DNA of 25,098 nt from a virus. The notes under the pieces are model-generated. The model saw only the letters and a program-made list of their open reading frames with translations, was not told the DNA's origin and ran no database searches. The DNA is taken from positions 1-25,098 of the IMG/VR virus record IMGVR_UViG_3300037189_017523. One strand, written 5' to 3'. Positions 6,537 to 13,911 of the stretch are shown here, piece after piece (the stretch's first letter is position 1; every line of letters begins with the position of its first letter). The translations under genes and the position numbers were made by a program.

Positions 6537-6542
6537 ATTATA
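6537..6542 (-). promoter_or_regulatory. Consensus -10 box for the left operon, probable leaderless start
   Basis: The minus strand reads TATAATGGCTTTTATGACA. The consensus TATAAT ends eight bases before the ATG at 6529, so transcription would begin at or next to the A of that codon. There is no Shine-Dalgarno site. This is the arrangement of leaderless mRNAs, which are common in actinobacteria. No good -35 box is visible. Confidence 0.5.
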
Positions 6543-6625
6543 GGCTACTGCCTAACTTTATAGGTACCAAGCGTGGATTTCATCTGGGCAGACTTGCTCG
6601 CACCTTACCATAACCGGTGGCATAA

Positions 6626-6730
6626 GTCAAAACGACACGCCGTATTTTACATAACATTTTGATAACGCTTATTCTGGGTGGGTGCGTAGTGTAGTGCCTA
6701 TTAGCTGATTAGTCAAATCACGACACGCCG
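6626..6730. repeat. Direct repeats GTCAAA-n-CGACACGCCG
   Basis: GTCAAAACGACACGCCG (6626-6642) and GTCAAATCACGACACGCCG (6712-6730) differ by a 2-base insertion and one change. A partial third copy, GTCAAAACGG, is at 6795. They flank a TTGATAACGC stretch. They are candidate operator or iteron sites for a DNA-binding protein such as the nearby XRE regulator. Confidence 0.55.
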
Positions 6731-6874
6731 AGCCTGTGGATTATACGACTTTTTGGCTATTCGGGCAGTTGCCACGCCGGTTATCTGCTGTATGGTCAAA
6801 ACGGGCTTCTATGGGGTCGTGTAGGGCAGTAACTAGGTAATGGATAGATAGTTAGGGTTAGGGCAGATAAGGGC

Positions 6875-6927
6875 TTCTAGGGCTATTGTGGCGTGTTACC
6901 AATAGATACAAGGGTTCTAGGGCTATT
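6875..6927. repeat. Direct repeats TTCTAGGGCTATT
   Basis: Two identical 13-base copies at 6875-6887 and 6915-6927, start to start 40 bases (about four helical turns). Such phasing would put two bound proteins on the same face of the DNA. Confidence 0.5.
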
Positions 6928-7027
6928 TCGGGCTACTGCGAGCAACTAGGGCAGGTTCAGGGCTGGTGAGTTCAGGTCAGGCAGGGTTCGCCGGTGCTGT
7001 TATCAGCTATTCCGGGATCGTGTGCCA

Positions 7028-7200
7028 GGTCGAGTGTTGCCAGGCTAAAGAGCTGCTTTCCGGTGATCCTTATTCGCCTATCTTGCCCTGTGTTTGTCTA
7101 GGGTCAGCGTTCAGGTCGAGTGGTGGAGTGTGCTGTGCTGTGGTGTATTCGGTGCTGTGGTGTCCTGTGGTGGTGTCCTTAGCTAGTGCCGGGTCGAGTG
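7028..7200. repeat. Three direct repeats GGTCGAGTG
   Basis: Exact 9-base copies at 7028-7036, 7114-7122 and 7192-7200, spaced 86 and 78 bases, in the G/T-rich part of the control region. Two are preceded by CA and one by CGG. Possible regulator or replication-protein sites. Confidence 0.45.
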
Positions 7201-7344
7201 CTGCTTTATCTCGTTCAGGTGTATTCAGGGCTGTTTAGGCGTGTGTCTAATCGTTTCCTATTGGTATTTGTTTCTAATCGGTGTAGTTTTATTCCTGTTG
7301 GCAACCCTGCCAGCGTTCATCTATTCAGTTAGGAAGTGCCAGAA

Positions 7345-7629
7345 ATGGAACTTACAAGAGAAAGAGAACAAGACCACAAGCACTTTAGGTTTGCCGAGCA
7401 AGAAGCTGTAAGCCTAAAGTCTGGTGTTGTTGTTATACATCAGGGCGAGAGTAAGGAAATACTTGCCGAGATTACCCGTTACCTAGACAACGAGAGTTAT
7501 CTCGTCTGGGTGTGCTACGAAGCAAAGAGCAGAGCCACAGAGAGCAAGCACTTGGTCGTATTTAGGGCATTAGAAAGTGTCCTAGTTGATACTTGGGCTA
7601 GTTGTAAGGGAGAGTGTTCTAATGTCTAG
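7345..7629 (+). CDS. Unknown 94-aa protein, first gene of rightward operon
   Basis: ATG at 7345 is chosen over GTG at 7336 because AGGAAG lies eight bases before it. The N-terminus is highly charged (MELTREREQDHKH). The rest alternates strands and helices (SGVVVIHQG, SYLVWVCYEAKS, KHLVVFRAL), suggesting a small mixed fold. It overlaps the XRE gene by eight bases, which suggests the two are made together. The leader AGGAAGT-n7-ATGGAA is repeated at 8443. Family not recognised. Confidence 0.7.
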   Translation: MELTREREQDHKHFRFAEQEAVSLKSGVVVIHQGESKEILAEITRYLDNESYLVWVCYEAKSRATESKHLVVFRALESVLVDTWASCKGECSNV

Positions 7630-7843
7630 TAAGCAGACTTGGAATTGGTTTATGACCAGACTTGACGAACTTGGTTACAAGTCGCTTAGTCAATTCGCCA
7701 CAGCTAAGGGTTTCCACAAATCCAGCCTTAGCCGATACTTCCACCAGCAGAGAGTTATGCCAGCCGATACCTTGTGTCGTGTTGCTAAGTGTCTAAAGGT
7801 TTCCCCTGTTGTGTTGCTCGTAGCGTTAGGACACAAAATCTAA
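7622..7843 (+). CDS. Cro/C1-type (XRE) helix-turn-helix regulator
   Basis: The start is ATG at 7622 (MSSKQTWNW), overlapping the previous stop, with GGGAG upstream. The 73-residue protein is a single HTH domain. SLSQFATAKGFHKSSLSRYFHQQRVMPADTL has the helix 2/helix 3 pattern (Q-x-A-x-x-x-G-(h)-x-x-S-x-(h)-S-R-Y), and a further helix reads LCRVAKCLKVSPVVLL. It is close to the usual size for Cro-like repressors. It sits next to the divergent control region, whose repeats are natural candidate operators. It may govern the switch between the leftward and rightward operons. Confidence 0.8.
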   Translation: MSSKQTWNWFMTRLDELGYKSLSQFATAKGFHKSSLSRYFHQQRVMPADTLCRVAKCLKVSPVVLLVALGHKI

Positions 7844-8184
7844 TGGCGAAATACAAATCCAGCGAAGAAATGCTAGAACAAGTGCCAATGGAGTTGTGGA
7901 GTATTGGCGAACTTTACGAATACCAGAGCAACTTAGGCGAGTATGGGCTTAGAAATACCAACCCTTTCTTTACCTTTCTTTACCTAATCGGCTATCAGGA
8001 TAAGGGGGGTAATGGGCAACCTTACGACTACACGCCACCTGAGAACTTGGGCTACCTAGAACTACAACTACTAAGCAAGGCACTAATGACCTACACGCTA
8101 AACGCTAGTGGAGTTCAGCGTTGGTTAGAGCAACTTTTCGACTTAGTTGATGATGAACAATTAGCCGATAGTGAAGCGTATTAG
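7843..8184 (+). CDS. Unknown 113-aa protein
   Basis: It begins MAKYKSSEEMLEQ at ATG 7843, overlapping the XRE stop as TAATG. It is acidic and largely helical, with a Gly/Pro-rich turn in the middle (IGYQDKGGNGQPYDYTPPEN) and a C-terminal helix pair ending in an acidic tail. Aromatic residues are frequent. A strong terminator follows, so this closes the first rightward operon. Not recognised. Confidence 0.7.
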   Translation: MAKYKSSEEMLEQVPMELWSIGELYEYQSNLGEYGLRNTNPFFTFLYLIGYQDKGGNGQPYDYTPPENLGYLELQLLSKALMTYTLNASGVQRWLEQLFDLVDDEQLADSEAY

Positions 8185-8201
8185 CTAATCCCCTAAGAAC
8201 T

Positions 8202-8230
8202 AACCCTGTCCAATTCGGGCAGGGTTTTTT
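8202..8230 (+). terminator. Rho-independent terminator
   Basis: AACCCTGTCC (8202-8211) pairs with GGGCAGGGTT (8217-8226), 10 bp including one T-G, around loop AATTC. TTTTTT runs directly from the stem. It ends the operon holding the XRE regulator. Confidence 0.9.
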
Positions 8231-8244
8231 CTTTAGCCGGGTGT

Positions 8245-8255
8245 AGTGATCCATA
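8245..8255 (+). repeat. AGTGATCCATA motif, copy 1
   Basis: This 11-base word lies just after a terminator and about 190 bases before the next gene. The same word is at 10162-10172 upstream of the MoxR gene. It may be a shared promoter or regulator element. No clear -10/-35 pair surrounds it. Confidence 0.3.
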
Positions 8256-8442
8256 GGCAGCTTCTCTCCTGGTCGCAGGTGTTCGGGGGTTGCCGGTGAT
8301 AGTGCCAAATTATCGCCTACCTAGTGAGAAATAAAGAGAGAGCAATAAGGGCAAAATCAGGTGTAGTTGTCGGGTCGTTAGTTTAGGTTTATTCCACTAG
8401 GCGAAAACGCTTAGTAATCCCTACTAACAGGAAGTATCACAA

Positions 8443-8943
8443 ATGGAAAATCCAGAACCAGAAAAAGTGCCAGAGTTCCCTAGCATTATCGGGGTCGCAC
8501 TAGACCGAGAAACACTAGCACCTAAAAACTTGCTAACTATGTGTGGTTTGACCAGCGAAGAAATTGCTGATGAAGTGGCAGAGTTTAGCCAAGAAGCAAG
8601 CGAGAGAAGTCCAAGCCAAGCCGAGCTAGTGATAGAAGCAACAGCATTTAGAGTTGCCGAAGTCCTAGACACGATTACAGGACAAATCCACGACAACGCT
8701 TTACAGGAACTAGGTAAGAAGATAATTCTCGACCTAGCATTTATGACGCTTCAGCAGGTATGTATAGAACAGCGAGCAGTTATTCGCCACGAAAACCGAG
8801 AACTAGACCACAACTGCGAACTAGAACAATGCCCTATGGCGTTTATCAGTTTCGAGCCAGCACAGGATCACTTGCTAGACAACACCGGGTCGAGCCTTGC
8901 TTCACGCCTAGATACTTCGGCTATGTGGGAAAGTGAGTGGTAG
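8443..8943 (+). CDS. Unknown acidic 166-aa protein
   Basis: It starts MENPEPEKVPEF with AGGAAG eight bases upstream, in a leader like that of the 7345 gene. The protein is acidic. A long helical middle (about 35-115) contains TSEEIADEVAEFSQEA and VIEATAFRVAEVLDTI. The C-terminal third has scattered Cys and His residues (HNCELEQCP) that could bind metal. It overlaps or abuts the next gene. Family not recognised. Codon use differs from the left block, favouring CTA and TTA for Leu. Confidence 0.7.
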   Translation: MENPEPEKVPEFPSIIGVALDRETLAPKNLLTMCGLTSEEIADEVAEFSQEASERSPSQAELVIEATAFRVAEVLDTITGQIHDNALQELGKKIILDLAFMTLQQVCIEQRAVIRHENRELDHNCELEQCPMAFISFEPAQDHLLDNTGSSLASRLDTSAMWESEW

Positions 8944-8945
8944 AG

Positions 8946-9353
8946 ATGAACGAGCAACCAGAACAGCCAGCACAAGAGCCAGCAGGTCAGCAGGACAGCG
9001 ACCTACAATTCCTAAACGCTGAACTCGACAAACTAATCGAGCAGGAAAAGGCTAAACAAGGTCAGGCAGAAAACGCACCTAAGGACAACAACGGACAGCC
9101 TAGATTAGCCAGCGTTGCTCTAAGCCATGATGAAATCCACGCAATAGGCACAGCAGTAAAAATGTTGTTTCAGTTCTGTTCTATGGCACTTATTCAGGGA
9201 AACAACTCGAAAGACGAGAGCCAAGAGTGGAAAGAAAGAATAGAAACCCTATTAGGCGTAAAAGACCAACTGCTCGAACAACACAAGGCTACTTACGATA
9301 ACGAACCTTGTGATGATGATGATGATAACGACAACTGCGACCACGACCACTAA
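8946..9353 (+). CDS. Unknown acidic protein with Asp-rich tail
   Basis: ATG at 8946 is preferred; GTG at 8937, three codons earlier, is also possible. The N-terminus is Gln/Pro/Glu-rich and probably unfolded. A helical core at about 50-115 has SHDEIHAIGTAVKMLFQFCSM. The C-terminus ends in a run of Asp/Asn with Cys and His (CDDDDDNDNCDHDH), which could bind divalent metals. It may act with the Cys-rich protein that follows 20 bases later. Not recognised. Confidence 0.65.
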   Translation: MNEQPEQPAQEPAGQQDSDLQFLNAELDKLIEQEKAKQGQAENAPKDNNGQPRLASVALSHDEIHAIGTAVKMLFQFCSMALIQGNNSKDESQEWKERIETLLGVKDQLLEQHKATYDNEPCDDDDDNDNCDHDH

Positions 9354-9373
9354 AGAGAAAAGGACTAATCAAA

Positions 9374-10150
9374 ATGGGTATGGCTGATGATGAAAAAATG
9401 GGTTTAGCACAATACGAGATAGACACTCAAAGGCGTTTCTGGTATTTACAGGGCGTTCAGCGTAGCCAATACAACTATTCGTGGGCTATGAACGCGGCTT
9501 TATCAGCTATCAGTTATTCGTGGGATCAGGTTGCCGACAGAGTTCATCAGGACTTAGACAACAACGAGATAATAACTATCGGCTACCAGATAAGTTCCGT
9601 AGTCCAAAGGCTAGAAGTGTATGGGTCGTTTCTAATGTCTAGTGATGTTGAAGTTTGGGGGCTAGACAGGGATAGTGATGAACCCACGCCAGAATACGCA
9701 GATGAAGTTGTGGAAAGGTATGTCGGTGTCGGGTTTAGCATTTACCAAAAACTAATTAGATACCCGAAGTTGTGGCAACAGGTATTCGGTTGTCGCAAGC
9801 AGGGCTATTTAGGCTCAATAACACACACTTACCACTATGTAAAAGAGCAGGTAGCGAAGTTTGGCAAAGAGCAAGCGTTCCGTAGCCAGCAAAGACCGAG
9901 CCAGCAGTATCTCTACGAGTTGCTGTCTAATTCGCCTAAGAGCCTAGAGCTAATCTTCTCTGTAACACCGAGCCGGGATTTCCTTGCCGGGTGCGTATGC
10001 CAAGAGTGTAAGTCTTGTTGTGGAACAGCGTGTAGTTGTAAATACCAGCACCACGCCGCTTTTGAGTGTGAAGAAAACCTTGATGACGAGTGCGACCAGA
10101 ACGACCACTACCAATGCTTAGGGTGCGAACCTGAGTGTGAGTGTTGCTAA
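9374..10150 (+). CDS. Unknown protein with cysteine-rich metal-binding-like tail
   Basis: A 258-residue protein with AAAGGA upstream of its ATG. Residues 1-205 are mostly helical with many Tyr, Trp and Gln, and no family is recognisable. The last 52 residues hold 14 cysteines, as in CVCQECKSCCGTACSC (207-222) and CLGCEPECECC at the end, with several His. This resembles a metallothionein-like or multi-zinc cluster. The neighbouring gene also ends in Asp/Cys/His residues. The tail may sequester metal or bind nucleic acid. The split between core and tail suggests a fusion. Confidence 0.7.
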   Translation: MGMADDEKMGLAQYEIDTQRRFWYLQGVQRSQYNYSWAMNAALSAISYSWDQVADRVHQDLDNNEIITIGYQISSVVQRLEVYGSFLMSSDVEVWGLDRDSDEPTPEYADEVVERYVGVGFSIYQKLIRYPKLWQQVFGCRKQGYLGSITHTYHYVKEQVAKFGKEQAFRSQQRPSQQYLYELLSNSPKSLELIFSVTPSRDFLAGCVCQECKSCCGTACSCKYQHHAAFECEENLDDECDQNDHYQCLGCEPECECC

Positions 10151-10161
10151 GAAAGGAAAAA

Positions 10162-10172
10162 AGTGATCCATA
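10162..10172 (+). repeat. AGTGATCCATA motif, copy 2
   Basis: Exact copy of the word at 8245-8255, here 12 bases after a stop codon and about 130 bases before the MoxR start. Shared position upstream of two operons suggests a regulatory site. Confidence 0.3.
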
Positions 10173-10212
10173 ACAATTCACCTTGATTAGAACTGAACTA
10201 AAAAAAGGGTAG

Positions 10213-10273
10213 TGCCAAGTGGCAGTTATTCGGGTGCGATACCCGACTATCCACGATTAGCCAAAAGGCTAAT
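10213..10273 (+). promoter_or_regulatory. Three-hairpin leader of the MoxR gene
   Basis: Three perfect hairpins follow one another: TGCCA/TGGCA (10213-10224), TCGGGT/ACCCGA (10230-10246) and ATTAGCC-AAAA-GGCTAAT (10256-10273). The MoxR ATG is 31 bases further on. No T-tract follows, so this looks like a structured 5' leader controlling translation or stability. It matches no riboswitch that I recognise. Confidence 0.45.
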
Positions 10274-10304
10274 TATCCAAATAATAAGAACCAAGAAAGA
10301 AGCT

Positions 10305-11192
10305 ATGACTATTCAAATAGAGATAGAGAAGCCACAGACCTTTACAGGTAGAGAGTGGGCAACGCTACGCCGACCAAGTATGAACGACCCTGAACCAGCA
10401 GGACACTTCCCTAGAGAAATCGCAGGACAGAGTATCGGGGCTATTTTGGACTTCGCCAGGCTAAACCAAAAAGCAGTAATGATTACAGGCGAAGCAGGAA
10501 CAGGAAAAAGCAGCACAGCCGAGTGGTATTCTGCCAGCCGTAACCTGCCACTAGCTATTGTGGAGTGTAATGCCGAGATGAACTCTCGTATCGTTCAGGG
10601 TGGCTTCGTGCCAACAGGCGTAGGCGAGCAGTTAGAGTGGCACAATAGCGAACTAGCAACAGCGTTAGGGCAAGAAAGCGTAGTCCTACTAAACGAGGCA
10701 ACTCGTATGAGTGCTAAGGCTAATGCTCTATTCCTACGCATACTTCAGGAACGAGAACTAACGCTGGACACACACAAGAACGAGAAAATCAAAGTTCATA
10801 AGAACTGCCTGATTATCGCTGATGCCAACTTAGATTATCGGGGCGTATCGAAACCCGACCAAGCGTTTATGGATCGTTATGCCATAAAGGTCGAGTTCCT
10901 TTATGACGAAGTGTTAGAAGCGAAGTTTATTCCTAGCGATAGTCTGCTCGAATTGGCTAAGTCAATGAGAGAGCTTGCTCGCAACGAAAACAAGTTCAGC
11001 ACACCTATTTCGACCCGGTTGCTAAAAGAGTTTGTTCAGGTTGCTAATGGCTTAGGTTTCGGCTTCGCTGTCTATAACTTCGCCCAGAACTTCCCTACTG
11101 ATGAACGCCCAAGCGTAGAAATGCTATTGGCTACTTATGCCGAGAGAATTGCTACCGACTTATCCCTATCCCTAGACACTTACGCTGTCTAA
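10305..11192 (+). CDS. MoxR/CobS-type AAA+ ATPase
   Basis: The 295-residue start at ATG 10305 (MTIQIEIEKPQTF) follows a structured leader; upstream codons have no better site. Walker A is GEAGTGKS (62-69). Walker B reads VVLLNE (126-131), with Asn where the usual Asp binds magnesium. LFLRILQERELTLD follows as in MoxR proteins. Sensor 1 is in CLIIADANLDY, and QAFMDRY is the arginine-finger region of MoxR/CobS. Such ATPases work with VWA proteins to insert metals or remodel complexes. The next gene encodes a VWA protein. The N for D change may slow hydrolysis. Confidence 0.85.
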   Translation: MTIQIEIEKPQTFTGREWATLRRPSMNDPEPAGHFPREIAGQSIGAILDFARLNQKAVMITGEAGTGKSSTAEWYSASRNLPLAIVECNAEMNSRIVQGGFVPTGVGEQLEWHNSELATALGQESVVLLNEATRMSAKANALFLRILQERELTLDTHKNEKIKVHKNCLIIADANLDYRGVSKPDQAFMDRYAIKVEFLYDEVLEAKFIPSDSLLELAKSMRELARNENKFSTPISTRLLKEFVQVANGLGFGFAVYNFAQNFPTDERPSVEMLLATYAERIATDLSLSLDTYAV

Positions 11193-11210
11193 ACACCAAC
11201 CAATCAACCA

Positions 11211-11247
11211 GAGAGCAAGGCAAGCCACTATCGGTTGCCTTGCTCTC
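11211..11247 (+). other. Perfect 13-bp hairpin between MoxR and VWA genes
   Basis: Left arm 11211-11223 starts GAGAGCAAGG; right arm 11235-11247 is its exact reverse complement; loop 11 nt. It lies 18 bases after the MoxR stop and 26 before the next ATG. No T-tract follows. It may stabilise the upstream mRNA, set the ratio of the two proteins, or be an RNase site. Confidence 0.6.
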
Positions 11248-11273
11248 GCCACCTAACAAGAAAGCAACTAAAA

Positions 11274-13163
11274 ATGAACGATTACGAACAAGGCTGGACT
11301 TGTGGCACAGAGAGCCAAGTCCAATGGAACACACGCCAACGAACACAACTACAAGAAGCACAAGAACGCTTAGAGAGAGTTAGTCAGGTATTCTCTCGAT
11401 ACGCAAGTGTTATCACACTTCGCAAGGTCGAGTGTATGGTCGTGCCGAGTAGTGCTACCCCCGTATTCTCGACTAGCAAAGTGATCGTGTTTGGTGCTAA
11501 TCACCTAACCGACATAACAGACCCTAAAAACGCTATGGCACTAAAAGGGCTAACACTTCACGAAATCTGCCACATACTATTCACGCCTAGAAACGCCACA
11601 ACTTATAGACGGATAGTGAGCAAAGAGAAGCTAGAACAGGTATTCCACATAGCAGAAGATAGTCGTATTGAAACCTTGCTTATTGGTCGCTTCGGTGTAG
11701 GCATTACAGCGTGGCTAAACGCAACTATGTTTAGGCACTTACTTACTCCGAAACTTGACTTGTCTAACCAATTCCCACAGGTAGCAGGTCGCAAGTATTT
11801 ACCACTATCAGTTCGCCAGAGCCTAAGAGATGTCTATTGCGAGCCAGAACACGCAGACGAAATCGAGAGCCTATTAGACGAGTATCGCCTAATGGTATTC
11901 AGTAGTGATGATGTTGTCTTGCGAGCATTAGACATACTTCGCAGACTAAAGGAATTACTGAAACTGCCGACAGAAAGAAGTCGTGGTGGTAATGGTATTC
12001 CTAGCCCTAATGGACACCACAACAGACCCGGTGACGAACTCGAAGCCAGCACTTCACGCCCACTCTCTCAAAAGGAACAGGAACAGGCACAGAAAGCAGC
12101 TACAAGGCGAAATGACCCGAACACTAACGGAACACAGCAGACAGCACCAAACTCGCCTATCAACTCGACAGACCCTAATCCAACAGAAACAGGTTGTATG
12201 CCTAGACCAATAGGAAATCAGCCTGGCGATAAAGGCGAAAGCAACGACCCTAACGACAATGGCAACGACCAAAACTCTAAAGGTTCAGGAAAAAGTGATC
12301 CTATTACCCTTACTCCAGCGTTAGAGCAGGAAATCAACGACTTATGGGATAAGGACTTGAGCAAGGTAAAGAACGAAGTCAGCAAGGACATTAGGAACTT
12401 TAGAACCAATTTGGACTTAGATGATACCTACACCAAAAAGCCAAGCAAAGCTCAATACGCCGACAAGAAAATTGACTACAAGACACTTTCAGCAGGTAAG
12501 CAGTTTGGCGTGGAGTTAGAACGCATTAGGACAGACCTAGAGCCTGGCTGGTTGCTTAGACAAGAAGCAGGAAAGATAAACGCCAACAGGTATCTAACAG
12601 AGAACGACCTAGAAAGCGTGTTTGACGAGTGGCAAGACGGGAGAGAAGAAGCAACCGACATAGAAGCAATTATCTTGCTCGACAATTCTGGCTCTATGTC
12701 TGGTAGCAACGCAATTCGAGCCTATAAGTCTATGTTTGCGATAAAAATGGGCTTACAGGCTATCGGTGCTAATTGTTCAGTAATCGTCTATAACAACAAA
12801 GCCGAAATGCTATACGAAGCTGATGATCTAGTGAAGTCAAGTATTCGAGACGCCGGTGCTGATGGTGGCACAGACCCGACAGAAGCCTTGATGTATTCGC
12901 AAAGCGTATTCGCTAACTCGAAGCGAGCAGTAAAGTTGCTATTCACTATCACAGACGGAGAGTGGGGCAACGCTGAAACAGCAGACGAGATTATTGCTCG
13001 ACTTGGAACAAGTGGAGTGATTACGAGTATTGCCATTATTGGTGATGAAACCAGCAACACACACAACAGCACTATCTCGGCACAAATCTCTAATCCAAAG
13101 GACTTAGTAGGGCTTGCCAAATCTATCGTCAAACTATCTATCCAACACGCACTAATCAAGTAG
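11274..13163 (+). CDS. HEXXH metallopeptidase-VWA fusion protein (DUF2201-like)
   Basis: The 629-residue protein begins MNDYEQGW. An N-terminal putative zinc metallopeptidase domain has LTLHEICHILF (HEXXH at 96-100) and a later VFHIAEDSRIE (124-133) that could supply the third ligand. A low-complexity Asn/Asp/Pro/Gln linker spans about 235-345. The C-terminal VWA domain has a full MIDAS: DNSGS (470-474), Thr533 in GGTDPT and Asp561 in ITDGEW. This is the layout of the DUF2201-type partners of MoxR ATPases, and the MoxR gene is immediately upstream. It probably acts as the adaptor or target-binding half of the ATPase machine. CobT-like cobaltochelatase is a less likely alternative. Confidence 0.85.
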   Translation: MNDYEQGWTCGTESQVQWNTRQRTQLQEAQERLERVSQVFSRYASVITLRKVECMVVPSSATPVFSTSKVIVFGANHLTDITDPKNAMALKGLTLHEICHILFTPRNATTYRRIVSKEKLEQVFHIAEDSRIETLLIGRFGVGITAWLNATMFRHLLTPKLDLSNQFPQVAGRKYLPLSVRQSLRDVYCEPEHADEIESLLDEYRLMVFSSDDVVLRALDILRRLKELLKLPTERSRGGNGIPSPNGHHNRPGDELEASTSRPLSQKEQEQAQKAATRRNDPNTNGTQQTAPNSPINSTDPNPTETGCMPRPIGNQPGDKGESNDPNDNGNDQNSKGSGKSDPITLTPALEQEINDLWDKDLSKVKNEVSKDIRNFRTNLDLDDTYTKKPSKAQYADKKIDYKTLSAGKQFGVELERIRTDLEPGWLLRQEAGKINANRYLTENDLESVFDEWQDGREEATDIEAIILLDNSGSMSGSNAIRAYKSMFAIKMGLQAIGANCSVIVYNNKAEMLYEADDLVKSSIRDAGADGGTDPTEALMYSQSVFANSKRAVKLLFTITDGEWGNAETADEIIARLGTSGVITSIAIIGDETSNTHNSTISAQISNPKDLVGLAKSIVKLSIQHALIK

Positions 13164-13176
13164 AAAGAAAGAGCTA

Positions 13177-13911
13177 ATGAACATAGCAAAAATAAAAGCA
13201 GCACTAAAGAAAGACACCGAAACAGAGTTCATCTATACGCAGTATTCGGGTAATCCCGAACCTAGACACAGCACTAAGGCAATAGTGGTCAGCAGTAAGC
13301 GTGTATCCTGGTCGCAGTTTCAGGGATACAGCGATAATGAACTAACGCCTAGTGATGTTACTTCGGTAATGAACGCACCTGAATACATAGGCACAACAGG
13401 CTATTACTTGCTCGTCAAGTTGCTTCTGCCAAATAAAGATGTCTATGTGATGACGAAACCTAGCAACATAAAAGGCTTTTACGCTGATGTCGAGAAACAA
13501 TGGGCTAAAGAGAAACAGCTATACGCCATAGTTGATCGCCTAAAGCAACAACACCAGAAAATAGTCGCTGAACTAGCAGGAATAGTGAAAACTAAGGAAG
13601 CGTTAGAACTGAAAGAATTAGTGAAGTTTCTTAGTGATGTCGGTATAAGCGAGAAAGAAGCAGAGAAAATAGGCGTGAGAGCAGACATAAGCATAAACTT
13701 CGCAAAAAAACATTATCCAGAGTTAGAACACCTATCGAACCTATTTAGTTTGGACTTAGACAACTACGAAACACAAGTGTCGTATCGGGTTATGAACTTC
13801 CCTTATGAACACTTACAGGCGATTAGCGAAGTAGTCCATACATTACGCCAAACTAACCTAGACTTAGCGAAAGAGCTAGACAGAGAGAAGCGACTAAATG
13901 CTACCCGATAA
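13177..13911 (+). CDS. Coiled-coil protein after the MoxR/VWA pair
   Basis: A 244-residue protein 13 bases after the VWA stop, with AAAGAG before its ATG, so very probably co-translated. Residues 1-105 are mixed strand/helix with YYLLVKLLLPNKDVYVM. Residues about 105-160 are a charged, Gln/Lys/Glu-rich helix likely to form a coiled coil, and 215-244 is another helix ending in basic residues. Not recognised. Its position suggests a third component or substrate of the ATPase system. Confidence 0.7.
   Translation: MNIAKIKAALKKDTETEFIYTQYSGNPEPRHSTKAIVVSSKRVSWSQFQGYSDNELTPSDVTSVMNAPEYIGTTGYYLLVKLLLPNKDVYVMTKPSNIKGFYADVEKQWAKEKQLYAIVDRLKQQHQKIVAELAGIVKTKEALELKELVKFLSDVGISEKEAEKIGVRADISINFAKKHYPELEHLSNLFSLDLDNYETQVSYRVMNFPYEHLQAISEVVHTLRQTNLDLAKELDREKRLNATR

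Larger units (their letters stand above)
6545..7330. other. Divergent, repeat-rich non-coding control region
   Basis: This stretch of nearly 800 bases separates the leftward and rightward operons and has no credible gene. The plus strand is rich in G and T from about 6840 to 7250, with many AGGGCT, TTCAGG and GTGCTGTGGTG words. Three direct-repeat families occur (listed separately). CACGCC boxes recur at about 6637, 6725 and 6773, with an inverted copy near 6889. It probably holds early promoters, operators or a replication origin, but I cannot assign exact promoters on the plus strand. Confidence 0.6.

Noticed and set aside
6966-7238. 90-codon open frame on the plus strand
   Set aside because: No ribosome site, Cys/Val/Ser-rich low-complexity product, and it lies in the repeat-rich control region. 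It is a by-product of G/T richness.
11834-13204. Minus-strand open frames inside the VWA gene
   Set aside because: They are shadows of a strongly supported plus-strand gene and have no start signals or family features.
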